Source of the DNA: a virus
IMG/VR virus record: IMGVR_UViG_3300042485_002137
Location: 1 to 23,491 of that record
Length of the DNA stretch: 23,491 nt
Reading direction: 5' to 3' (one strand)
In this document: piece by piece, positions 10,742 through 18,111 of the stretch
How the letters are laid out: each line of letters opens with the position of its first letter
Position numbering within the stretch: position 1 is the first letter of the stretch
Notes under the pieces: generated by a model
What the model was told of the DNA's origin: nothing
Seen by the model: the letters and a program-made list of their open reading frames with translations, nothing else
Databases searched by the model: none
Position numbers and translations under genes: made by a program

Positions 10742-11293
10742 TTATTTTTTACATGGATATTTGTTGTACCATTCTTGGTACCGTGTTCCACTTACGGAAC
10801 TCCATGATGACCAGTCTTTTCCGCCCTTAGTCATAAAGTGCGCCACCTGTGCATTAACCACTGGGTTAAATAATTCAGCGTTTGAATCTAGTTCAAACTT
10901 TTCTCTGCGATCTGGACCTAACTGACCTATCATATTAATTTGAAAAACCCCATATGACGAATCTCCAGTTTCACTGTTGCCATTAAAAGCAAAAGGTCTT
11001 CCATTGGATTCTGCTTTAGCAATTGCACATGCAGATCGTAAATAGTTACCTTTAAATCCTACCGCTTTTAATAGATCAACTAACTGCTCATCAGTTAATT
11101 TATGAGCATTTTTATACTTTTCTAATATTTTTTCCTTAGAAACCAGAAAAGCCCCTGTAGGGGCTGAAACGATTTCAGAGGAGGGCTTAATTAATAAATT
11201 ATTATCTAAAGCATTAGCAGAATTGCTAAAAGGCGCAATTAAACCAACAATAGATAGTAACCCCAACCAAACCTTTTTTTCAATGTTTCTCAT
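10742..11293 (-). CDS. Secreted lysozyme-like (transglycosylase-type) lysin
   Basis: 183 aa from ATG 11293, chosen because AAGGAGGT lies about 8 nt upstream; an in-frame start at 11338 would precede the ribosome site. N-terminal signal peptide MRNIEKKVWLGLLSIVGLIA...SANA, probable cleavage near residue 28. The catalytic domain (about 65-183) has the invariant Glu in AKAESNG (E95), followed by SSYGVFQINM (112-121) and a GGxxWSSWS motif, the layout of lysozyme-superfamily proteins of many phages. It hydrolyses peptidoglycan, for lysis or entry. Its signal peptide allows export without the holin. A stable 5' hairpin and an extended -10 promoter precede it. Confidence 0.8.
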   Translation of the reverse strand: MRNIEKKVWLGLLSIVGLIAPFSNSANALDNNLLIKPSSEIVSAPTGAFLVSKEKILEKYKNAHKLTDEQLVDLLKAVGFKGNYLRSACAIAKAESNGRPFAFNGNSETGDSSYGVFQINMIGQLGPDRREKFELDSNAELFNPVVNAQVAHFMTKGGKDWSSWSSVSGTRYQEWYNKYPCKK

Positions 11294-11318
11294 TCGTGTT
11301 ACCTCCTTAGAAACAAAA

Positions 11319-11334
11319 ACTACCTTTCGGTAGT
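11319..11334 (-). promoter_or_regulatory. Hairpin with GAAA tetraloop at the 5' end of lysin mRNA
   Basis: On the minus strand ACTACC-GAAA-GGTAGT is a perfect 6-bp stem with a GNRA tetraloop, followed by TTTTGTTT and then the AAGGAGGT site. The extended -10 at 11341-11349 with a 6-nt gap puts the transcription start on the first base of the stem, so the mRNA would begin with this hairpin. It could protect the 5' end or act as an attenuator. Confidence 0.55.
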
Positions 11335-11340
11335 ACATTA

Positions 11341-11349
11341 ATTATAACA
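11341..11349 (-). promoter_or_regulatory. Extended -10 promoter of lysin gene
   Basis: TGTTATAAT on the minus strand. Predicted start at 11334. Confidence 0.6.
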
Positions 11350-11367
11350 TCATTTGGGTCTTTAAGT

Positions 11368-11398
11368 CAAATATTAATATAAAATAAAAAAATATTTG
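11368..11398. promoter_or_regulatory. 8-bp inverted repeat between divergent promoters
   Basis: CAAATATT (11368-11375) and AATATTTG (11391-11398) are perfect complements 15 bp apart. They lie between the minus-strand lysin promoter and the plus-strand promoter at 11418-11426, so a bound regulator could affect both. AT-rich, so chance remains possible. Confidence 0.35.
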
Positions 11399-11417
11399 TA
11401 ATATTGTTATTAGTTAA

Positions 11418-11426
11418 TGGTATAAT
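11418..11426 (+). promoter_or_regulatory. Extended -10 promoter of gene 11436
   Basis: TGGTATAAT, with the ATG 9 nt downstream; the leader would be about 3 nt. Confidence 0.6.
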
Positions 11427-11435
11427 GATAAGATT

Positions 11436-11846
11436 ATGGCTACTCTTAGAGGTCAAGGTGCAAGTTCTTATTCTGTTGGTTTAACACCACCAAACGTATT
11501 ATGGACAGTTGTTCGTGGAGATACCGCTTCATTTCGTGTTTACGTGACAGATGATAATAAAGATCCATTATATATCCCCGACTGGACAATTGCAATGGAA
11601 ATTAAAAGACCAAATACAAAACCTGGAGACTTTACAGATGATGCAGAATTAGTCGTTGAACTTGAGCCAATTCAAACAGAGGTTGATAGTGATGGAGAGT
11701 TTACAGTTTCAATTACAGCAAATGAGTCCGTCTTGTTAGAAACTGGAGATATTTTTGATATTGAGTTAAGTGATGAAAGTCGTGTTTGGACGGTAGCCAG
11801 AGGAACAATTAACGTTATTGAAGATGTAACAAACAGTGAGTCATAA
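11436..11846 (+). CDS. BppU-like Ig-type baseplate/tail-tip protein (copy 3)
   Basis: 136 aa, beginning MATLRGQGASSYSVGLTPPN. The core LWTVVRGDTASFRVYV (about residues 22-37) plus a W-T-I-A-M-E-I strand and a VWTVARGTINVIEDV C-terminus match copies 1 and 2. It overlaps the small gene at 11846 by one base. Expected to be a structural beta-sandwich in the baseplate or tail tip. Presence of three diverged copies suggests a set of adaptors carrying different fibres. Confidence 0.7.
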   Translation: MATLRGQGASSYSVGLTPPNVLWTVVRGDTASFRVYVTDDNKDPLYIPDWTIAMEIKRPNTKPGDFTDDAELVVELEPIQTEVDSDGEFTVSITANESVLLETGDIFDIELSDESRVWTVARGTINVIEDVTNSES

Positions 11847-12067
11847 TGGCATTCGCTGTTATAATTGATACCGATAATCATAAAGCAAAAAAAATCAACT
11901 CTGTTGGTTATCCAATATCTAAAATAATTTATAATGCAAGAGCAGTAAAAATTAATGAGATTTTACCATTTAGGGTTAAATTTACTACCCTTGGAGTTGG
12001 ACCAGCATATGCAGGCGTCCCTGGCATTGGTCTTCAAATAATTGGAATAAATAACTATATTCTTTAA
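11846..12067 (+). CDS. 73-aa basic partner protein of copy 3
   Basis: Begins MAFAVIIDTDNHKAKKINSVG, followed by a Lys/Arg-containing middle and a Gly-rich segment (LGVGPAYAGVPGIGLQIIG), and ends INNYIL. Start and upstream stop share a base, as in 6635-6724, where a small basic gene also follows a BppU-like gene. The family is not recognised; a chaperone or connector role would fit the position. Confidence 0.6.
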   Translation: MAFAVIIDTDNHKAKKINSVGYPISKIIYNARAVKINEILPFRVKFTTLGVGPAYAGVPGIGLQIIGINNYIL

Positions 12068-12074
12068 CATATAA

Positions 12075-12083
12075 TGATATAAT
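12075..12083 (+). promoter_or_regulatory. Extended -10 promoter of leaderless gene 12090
   Basis: TGATATAAT, then 6 nt to the ATG. Confidence 0.6.
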
Positions 12084-12089
12084 TGCACT

Positions 12090-12536
12090 ATGGCAAAGGT
12101 ATCAATTCCAACTATAAAAACTAAATTTCAGACTGGTGATAGGCCAACACAAGAAGACTATATAGATTTAATTGATAGTGCTTCTGCAAGGTCTACTGAC
12201 CTTGGTTCAGACGGTAACAATGAGTTAACCATTAATGGTATTGAAAACTCAACAATTTTTGATAACTTTACCGCAAGTGAGTTTAGATCAATGAAATATA
12301 TGATCTCAATCAAACATGTAGCAGGTGGTGCAAACAAGTACTACTCTACAGAATTAAACATATTAATTGATGGAACAAATGTTTCTGTCAGTGAATATGC
12401 AACAATTGAAAATGATGGGAATATTGGCACCATCTCTGTTTCAAGGGCGGGAGATACAGTTTCACTAACTGTAGTTCCAGTCGGGGGAATAACACCGATA
12501 ACCCTACGCTACATGCGTATGGGATTAAAGGCCTAA
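12090..12536 (+). CDS. Tail-fibre protein with shared C-terminal domain
   Basis: 148 aa. N-terminal MAKVSIPTIKTKFQTGDRPTQ is a typical fibre start (KFqtGDRPTqeDyidLIdS). Residues about 58-148 form a domain with the pattern F.aSEFRSMKYMISIKH...E..ILIDGTNV.VSEYA that recurs at the end of the neighbouring 720-aa fibre (residues about 632-720) and, from memory, in cyanophage virion proteins. The two genes therefore probably share an assembly or receptor-binding tip. Leaderless from TGATATAAT. Confidence 0.65.
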   Translation: MAKVSIPTIKTKFQTGDRPTQEDYIDLIDSASARSTDLGSDGNNELTINGIENSTIFDNFTASEFRSMKYMISIKHVAGGANKYYSTELNILIDGTNVSVSEYATIENDGNIGTISVSRAGDTVSLTVVPVGGITPITLRYMRMGLKA

Positions 12537-12551
12537 CAAAGGAGATAAAAG

Positions 12552-14714
12552 ATGGCAACCGTAACAAAAGACTTTAGAGTAAAATCAGGACTGATAGTTG
12601 AGGGATCAACTGCAACCGTTAATACACACGATGTAATTACAAAAGAAATATTTGACGCAAAAGGTGACTTACTAGTTGGTACAGGATCAAATACTGGAAC
12701 CAAAGTTACCGTGGGAACAAATGGATATGTTCTTACTGCAGACTCATCTGAAACAAACGGAGTTAAATGGTCAGCACCAGCAGCAGTTGGTACTTTTGAT
12801 ACAAGCATTGTATTTGAGGGTGCAACAGCAGATGATTATGAAACAACACTTGCAGTAACTGATCCTACAGCAGATCGTACAATTACTCTTCCTAATGCAA
12901 CAGGAACTGTAGTTCTTAAAGATACAACTGACACACTTACAAACAAGTCTATTTCATTAACTACAAACACAATTACAGGAACAAAGGCAGAGTTTAACTC
13001 AGCCATGTCAGATGCAGATTTTGCATCTCTTGCTGGTAGCGAAACACTAACCAACAAAACAATTAACTTATCAAGTAATACCCTAAGTGGAACAACTGCA
13101 GAATTTAATACTGCTCTTAGTGATGACAACTTTGTTACCCTTACAGGTACAGAAACCCTTACAAATAAAACACTTACAAGCCCAACATTAACTACTCCAG
13201 CACTTGGAACTCCATCATCAGGAACTTTGACTAACGCAACTGGACTACCAGTTAGCGGAATCGTTGACTCAACATCTGAGGCTCTTGGTCTTGGAAGCAT
13301 TGAACTAGGTCACGCATCTGATACAACCATTGCTAGATCTGGTGCTGGTGTTGTAACTATTGAAGGTGTTGAAGTTACTACAAATTCTGCAACACAAACT
13401 CTTACAAACAAAACATTAACTTCACCAAAGATTAATGAAGATGTTGTTATGTCTGCATCATCAACAGAACTTAATATTCTTGATGGCGCAACACTATCTA
13501 CAACAGAACTTAACTATGTTGATGGTGTAACTTCAGCAATTCAGACTCAGTTAGATGCTAAACTAGCACTTGCTGGTGGCACAATGTCTGGCGCAATTGC
13601 AATGGGTACAAACAAGATCACAGGTCTTGGAACACCAACTGACGGAACAGATGCAGCAACAAAGAATTATGTAGACTCAGCAGCACAAGGTATTGACTGG
13701 AAAGCATCAGTACGTGCAGCAACAACTGCCAACGTAACACTTGCTTCTGATCTTGAAAATGGAGATGTTCTTGACGGAGTAACTCTTGCTACAGGCAATC
13801 GTGTTCTTGTTAAGAATCAATCAACTGGTTCAGAAAACGGTATTTATGTAGTTAAAGTATCTGGTGCTCCAGATCGTTCAACTGATGCAGATCTAGCAGC
13901 AGAACTTACTTCAAATTTTGCGGTATTCGTAGAAGAAGGAACTCTAAACGCTGACCAAGGTTATGTATTAACTAATGATGGCGCAATTACAATTGGAACT
14001 ACAGCACTTACCTTTACTCAGTTTACTGGTTTAGGACAAATTGTTGCGGGTACAGGATTAGACAAGACTGGAAACACTCTTGATATTGATTCAACAGTTG
14101 TAACTCTAACTGGAACTCAGACTCTTACAAACAAGACCCTTACCTCACCAACATTAACAACTCCTGATCTTGGAACTCCATCAGCAGGAACTTTAACAAA
14201 TGCAACTGGTCTTCCAATTTCAACTGGTGTATCTGGTCTTGGTGCAAACGTAGCAACATTCCTCGCTACACCATCTTCTTCAAACCTTGCAACAGCAGTA
14301 ACTGACGAAACAGGAACTGGTGGTCTAGTATTTGCTAACACACCAACTCTCGTTACTCCAGTACTTGGTGCAGCAACTGCTACAAGCATTGCTCTTCCAG
14401 ATGCTCTTGTTGGTTCTGCTCTTGCTACCGCTTCAACTTCAGCAACAACAATTGATACATGGTCAGCAACTACTTATTCATCTGCAAAATATCTTGTTCA
14501 GATGAAACTTGGTAGCGACATTGAGGTAATTGAAGTTTTAGTTACTGTAGATGGATCAAATAACGTTTACTTAACAGAGTATGCAGATGTAATCAGCAAC
14601 GCAGTATTAGGAACAACTAACGCTGTTTACAGCGGTGGAAACGTTCTTCTTCAAGTTACTGGTACATCAGTAGATACTGCTGTTAAAGTACACAAAGTTT
14701 ATATTGAAGCATAA
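12552..14714 (+). CDS. Large repetitive tail-fibre protein (720 aa)
   Basis: Begins MATVTKDFRVKSGLIVEG, the docking segment shared with gene 14734. It continues with LTNKTLTSP-type repeats, GTLTNATGLPVSG segments, ELNILDGATLS and ELNYVDGVTS helical spacers, an ATKNYVDS module, a central beta module (about 370-490, VLDGVTLATGNRVLVKNQST) and a C-terminal domain homologous to that of gene 12090. All are widespread phage-fibre elements forming a long trimeric shaft. AAAGGAGAT site 8 nt upstream. Likely the main receptor-contacting fibre or its shaft. The repeats are prone to recombination. Confidence 0.8.
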   Translation: MATVTKDFRVKSGLIVEGSTATVNTHDVITKEIFDAKGDLLVGTGSNTGTKVTVGTNGYVLTADSSETNGVKWSAPAAVGTFDTSIVFEGATADDYETTLAVTDPTADRTITLPNATGTVVLKDTTDTLTNKSISLTTNTITGTKAEFNSAMSDADFASLAGSETLTNKTINLSSNTLSGTTAEFNTALSDDNFVTLTGTETLTNKTLTSPTLTTPALGTPSSGTLTNATGLPVSGIVDSTSEALGLGSIELGHASDTTIARSGAGVVTIEGVEVTTNSATQTLTNKTLTSPKINEDVVMSASSTELNILDGATLSTTELNYVDGVTSAIQTQLDAKLALAGGTMSGAIAMGTNKITGLGTPTDGTDAATKNYVDSAAQGIDWKASVRAATTANVTLASDLENGDVLDGVTLATGNRVLVKNQSTGSENGIYVVKVSGAPDRSTDADLAAELTSNFAVFVEEGTLNADQGYVLTNDGAITIGTTALTFTQFTGLGQIVAGTGLDKTGNTLDIDSTVVTLTGTQTLTNKTLTSPTLTTPDLGTPSAGTLTNATGLPISTGVSGLGANVATFLATPSSSNLATAVTDETGTGGLVFANTPTLVTPVLGAATATSIALPDALVGSALATASTSATTIDTWSATTYSSAKYLVQMKLGSDIEVIEVLVTVDGSNNVYLTEYADVISNAVLGTTNAVYSGGNVLLQVTGTSVDTAVKVHKVYIEA

Positions 14715-14733
14715 TTAAGATAGGGGCTTAAAA

Positions 14734-15183
14734 GTGGCAACTGTAAATAAAGACTTTAGAGTAAAGCACGGCATTATTGTAGCCGATGGCGGTACTTTTG
14801 GATCAACAGTCACAGTTGCCACTCCTACTGAAAACACACATGCAGCAACAAAGTCGTATGTAGATTCAATAGCAGGAATGGTTGTTGGTTCAACACCGCC
14901 CGAATCTCCAACTAATGGAAGATTATGGTTTGATACACTAACAGAACGTGTACATGTTTATTATAGTTCTGAGTGGGTTGCAATTGCAACACTTGAAGAT
15001 GCAGAAACTTTACAAGATCATATTCATGATACAGCAATTGATGGAAGTGGTTTAATTGTAAGTACTTTTATCAGTGGTGGAGCATATAATGAACCAGGGG
15101 TTCTTGTAAGCGGTGGATTATATAATACAGCGTCATTTGAAGCAACATATGATGGCGGAACAGCAATAGATAATTTTAATTAA
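14734..15183 (+). CDS. Short tail-fibre protein with shared docking segment, GTG start
   Basis: 149 aa. MATVNKDFRVKHGIIVADGG closely follows the N-terminus of the 720-aa fibre, then HAATKSYVDS (about 30-45) and a PTNGRLWFDTLTERVHVYYSSEW segment (about 60-82). The C-terminal part has a GSGLIVS/GGAYNEPGVLVSGG turn-rich region. It looks like a short fibre that shares the virion-attachment end with the long one, so the two may compete for or alternate on the same socket. AGGGG ribosome site is weak and the start is GTG. Confidence 0.65.
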   Translation: MATVNKDFRVKHGIIVADGGTFGSTVTVATPTENTHAATKSYVDSIAGMVVGSTPPESPTNGRLWFDTLTERVHVYYSSEWVAIATLEDAETLQDHIHDTAIDGSGLIVSTFISGGAYNEPGVLVSGGLYNTASFEATYDGGTAIDNFN

Positions 15184-15188
15184 TTATC

Positions 15189-15197
15189 TGTTATAAT
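15189..15197 (+). promoter_or_regulatory. Extended -10 promoter of gene 15222
   Basis: TGTTATAAT; the leader carries AAGGAG before the ATG. Confidence 0.55.
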
Positions 15198-15221
15198 ATA
15201 ACTAAGTATAAGGAGTAATAA

Positions 15222-16982
15222 ATGGCAACCAGAATGCAGCAACGTAGAGGTACTGCAGCGCAATGGACATCAGCAAACCCAGTATTAAATGCTGGTGAAA
15301 TGGGTTGGGAGTCAGATACAAATAAATTTAAAATTGGTGATGGCACAAATCATTGGGCAGACTTAGATTATTTTGCTGATACTAATTCAACAGTAGTTCC
15401 CACTTTTGGTACAAGCATTGTTTTTGAAGGTGCTACCGCCGATTCTTATGAAACCACACTACAAGTAACAGATCCAACCGCAGATCGCACAATTACTATT
15501 CCAAATGTTAGCGGTACAATAATTACAACTGGTAATATTTCAGATCTTACTTCAGTTGGAGTGTTGAATTCATCAGTTGTTTTTGAAGGTACTACAGATA
15601 ATGAGTTTGAACTTACTCTTAGTGCAGGAGATCCAACCGCTGATCGTACAGTTTCATTTCCAGATGCAGGAGGCACAATTGTTATTGATAGCGCTGCACA
15701 AACACTTACAAATAAAACTTTAACTAGCCCTCATATAAGTAATTTGATAATTACTGATGGAAGTATTGTAATGGAAGGCTCTACACTAAATGATTTTGAA
15801 ACTACACTAACTGTTACTGATCCAACTGCCGACAGAACAATTTCATTTCCTGACGTAACTGGCACTATTGTAACTACTGGTGATACTGGCAGTATAACTA
15901 GCACAATGATTTTAGATGGAACTATTCTAGATGCAGATATTAATGCATCAGCAGCAATTGCACAATCTAAAATTTCTGGCCTAACAACAGATTTAGGAAA
16001 CAAGCAAGATAAAATTTCTGGTGTATCAGATACAGAAATTGGATATCTTAGTGCTGTAACTTCAGACATTCAAGCACAACTAGATGCTAAGTTAGCCCTT
16101 TCTGGTGGAACATTAACAGGTACATTAACACTTTCAGGTGCACCTTCATCTGACCTACATGCTGCCACAAAAGCCTATGTAGACGCTGTCGCAGAGGGAT
16201 TACATATTCATGCTTCAGTAGTTGCTGCTACAACTGAAAATGTAACTTTAGCATCTGCTTTAGAAAATGGAGATACTCTTGATGGAGTAACTCTTGCAAC
16301 AGGAAATAGAATTCTTGTCAAAAACCAAAGTACACAATCTGAAAATGGTATTTATGTAGTAGCAGCATCTGGTGCTCCTACAAGGGCAACAGATTTTGAT
16401 GCTCCAGCAGAGATTGATGGCGGTGACTTTGTATTCGTAACTGGAGGTACAGTTAATGATAATACAGGTTGGGTTCAAGTAAATACAGTTGGAACTGTTG
16501 GAACAGATGCAATAGCATTTTCTCAGTTCTCTGGTGCTGGAACATACACAGCAGGTACAGGACTAACATTAGCAGGGTCAGTATTTAGTATTAACACTGC
16601 AACAACTGTAGATACTTCAACAGCACAAACTCTTACAAATAAAACTCTAACAAGTCCTAAGATTAATTTAGGAATTAATCCTCAAACTGGAACAACATAT
16701 ACTTTTGTTTTAGATGATGCTGGCAAGTTAGTAACTGCATCTAATGCATCTGCAATTACAGTCACTATACCACCATCAGGTGATGTTGCCTATCCAGTAG
16801 GAACACAACTTAACATTGTTCAAAAGGGAGATGGCCAAGTTACATTTGCACAAGGCTCTGGAGTAACTATTAATTCTACTGGTGCTACTGCAACTGCTCC
16901 AAAACTTCGTGTTAAATATTCTTCAGCAACAGCAGTATATGAAGGCTCAAATGTTTGGTACGTCCTGGGAGACATTGCGTAA
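15222..16982 (+). CDS. Large tail-fibre protein with RMQQRRGTAAQW head (586 aa)
   Basis: Begins MATRMQQRRGTAAQWTSANP..., the well-known N-terminal fibre module with LNAGEMGWESDTNKFKIGDG. Four related TADRTI.FP-type blocks (SIVFEGATADSYETTLQVTDPTADR pattern) follow, then LTNKTLTSP repeats, helical AAIAQSKISGL/DIQAQLDAKL segments, an ATKAYVDAVAEG module (about 315-330), a central domain like residues 370-490 of the 12552 fibre, and a C-terminal beta tip (about 485-586). The gene after it begins at its stop (TAATG). Likely a trimeric fibre with a receptor-binding tip. Confidence 0.8.
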   Translation: MATRMQQRRGTAAQWTSANPVLNAGEMGWESDTNKFKIGDGTNHWADLDYFADTNSTVVPTFGTSIVFEGATADSYETTLQVTDPTADRTITIPNVSGTIITTGNISDLTSVGVLNSSVVFEGTTDNEFELTLSAGDPTADRTVSFPDAGGTIVIDSAAQTLTNKTLTSPHISNLIITDGSIVMEGSTLNDFETTLTVTDPTADRTISFPDVTGTIVTTGDTGSITSTMILDGTILDADINASAAIAQSKISGLTTDLGNKQDKISGVSDTEIGYLSAVTSDIQAQLDAKLALSGGTLTGTLTLSGAPSSDLHAATKAYVDAVAEGLHIHASVVAATTENVTLASALENGDTLDGVTLATGNRILVKNQSTQSENGIYVVAASGAPTRATDFDAPAEIDGGDFVFVTGGTVNDNTGWVQVNTVGTVGTDAIAFSQFSGAGTYTAGTGLTLAGSVFSINTATTVDTSTAQTLTNKTLTSPKINLGINPQTGTTYTFVLDDAGKLVTASNASAITVTIPPSGDVAYPVGTQLNIVQKGDGQVTFAQGSGVTINSTGATATAPKLRVKYSSATAVYEGSNVWYVLGDIA

Positions 16983-17779
16983 TGGATATCCTTGGGGTAA
17001 TTTCTTCTTCTGCTAAAGGTGCTCCAGGCATTCCAACAATTGGAACAGCAACTGATGTGGGAACAAGTCGTGCATTTAATAATGGTGCTGCTACTGTAGC
17101 ATTTACTGCAGCCCCTGGAGCAACAGCAACATCATTTACTGCAACCTCTTCTCCAGGATCATATACTGGAACTGCATCTTCATCTCCAATAACAGTTGAA
17201 GGCCTACAGTCTAACACATCATATACTTTTACTGTTACGGCAACAAATGCATCTGGCACTTCTGATCCTTCATCTGCCTCTAATTCTATTACAGCCACAA
17301 CAGTACCAGCAACTCCTTCTGCTCCAACTGTAACAACTTCAGCCCTTTCAGATGCCGTTTCTTGGACAGCCCCTGCAAATGGCGGTAAAGCAATTACTGG
17401 GTATACCTGGCAATCTTCAGATGGTAAAAGTGCTACTGTAGGTTCAGGAACAACAAGTGTAAACGTTACTCAAGAAGGAGATACTTCACAAACTTATACT
17501 GTTTATGCAACAAACGATAACGGAAATTCTGCAACATCAAATGCATCTAACAGCGTAACAACACCACCATTTTTCCCACCGTTCTTCCCACCATTCTTTC
17601 CACCGTTCTTCCCATTTTTCCCACCATTTTTCCCACCGTTCTTCCCACCGTTCTTCCCATTCTTCCCACCTTCATTCCCATTCTTCCCACCATTCTTCCC
17701 ATTCTTCCCAAGATTTGCATACTCATCTGAAAGATTTAAGCATAGTATAATAAAGGTTGTTAGTATAAAATCAAAGTAA
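16982..17779 (+). CDS. FN3 fibre protein with 49-residue Pro-Phe-Phe tract and truncated S74 start
   Basis: 265 aa from the ATG that shares a base with the previous stop. Two FN3 domains (about 8-105 and 105-193), a tract of FFP/PFFP units (195-243), then RFAYSSERFKHSII and a stop 10 residues later. SSERFKHSI matches the first strand of peptidase S74/intramolecular chaperone domains (S-x-x-R-x-K, with Ser and Lys forming the self-cleavage pair). The rest of such a domain is encoded by the next ORF. Related to the 9656 gene. Whether the break is natural or a sequencing or mutational frameshift is open. Confidence 0.7.
   Translation: MDILGVISSSAKGAPGIPTIGTATDVGTSRAFNNGAATVAFTAAPGATATSFTATSSPGSYTGTASSSPITVEGLQSNTSYTFTVTATNASGTSDPSSASNSITATTVPATPSAPTVTTSALSDAVSWTAPANGGKAITGYTWQSSDGKSATVGSGTTSVNVTQEGDTSQTYTVYATNDNGNSATSNASNSVTTPPFFPPFFPPFFPPFFPFFPPFFPPFFPPFFPFFPPSFPFFPPFFPFFPRFAYSSERFKHSIIKVVSIKSK
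17564..17710 (+). repeat. Pro-Phe-Phe codon repeat (49 residues)
   Basis: A longer tract of the same kind as 10556-10642, with TTC/TTT and CCA/CCG/CCC variation between units and one Ser substitution (PPSFP). Confidence 0.8.
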
Positions 17780-17798
17780 ACGGGGGTAGTTAAGTAGT

Positions 17799-18083
17799 AT
17801 GGGGCAAATAGAGATTGATTTTGAAAAAGCCATAAATGCTTTAAATCCAGTAACATGGATATATAATGGTGATCTAAAAGAAATCAGACAAATCGGGTAT
17901 ATAGCAGAAGAAGTTAATAAAATAGAATCTCTTCGGTATATAGTTGTATTAGATAAAGAAAATAAACCATTAGGCCTTAGATATGATCTTCTTTCTGTTT
18001 ATTCTATAGAAGTTTTAAAAAATTTATTAGAAAAAATAAAAGATTTAGAAAATGAAATAAAAATATTAAAAAACAAACAATGA
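17799..18083 (+). CDS. S74-type chaperone C-terminal part (separate ORF)
   Basis: 94 aa, beginning MGQIEIDFEKAINALNPVTW. It has the core of intramolecular chaperone domains: INALNPVTWIY, then IGYIAEEVNKI, then LRYDLLSVYSIEVLKNLLEKIKDLE, a coiled-coil end. The first strand with Ser/Lys is missing here but ends the upstream ORF. The two frames are not joined by a simple slip: all three frames contain stops between 17777 and 17793. Only a weak GGGGG lies upstream. It may be translated separately and act in trans on the fibre, or be a pseudogene fragment. Confidence 0.65.
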   Translation: MGQIEIDFEKAINALNPVTWIYNGDLKEIRQIGYIAEEVNKIESLRYIVVLDKENKPLGLRYDLLSVYSIEVLKNLLEKIKDLENEIKILKNKQ

Positions 18084-18089
18084 TATAAT
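18081..18089 (+). promoter_or_regulatory. Extended -10 promoter; stop codon of the S74 ORF forms its TGA
   Basis: TGATATAAT starts with the stop codon of 17799-18083. The leader carries GGGGAT before the ATG at 18112. Confidence 0.55.
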
Positions 18090-18111
18090 TGAATAAATTG
18101 GGGATATAAAA

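Noticed and set aside
6234-11846. RGD motifs in the three BppU-like proteins as integrin-binding signals
   Set aside because: The RGD sits in the conserved first strand of this phage structural family, so it reflects the fold rather than eukaryotic cell adhesion.
12552-16982. Diversity-generating retroelement acting on the tail fibres
   Set aside because: No reverse transcriptase, template repeat or C-type-lectin variable region is visible; the repeats are ordinary LTNKTLTSP fibre repeats.
17735-17800. Programmed frameshift joining the two S74 parts
   Set aside because: Stops in all three frames between 17777 and 17793 prevent a single slip from joining the frames.
17503-17856. Minus-strand frame rich in Gly/Asn/Lys
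   Set aside because: It is the complement of the Pro-Phe-Phe codon repeat, with no ribosome site.
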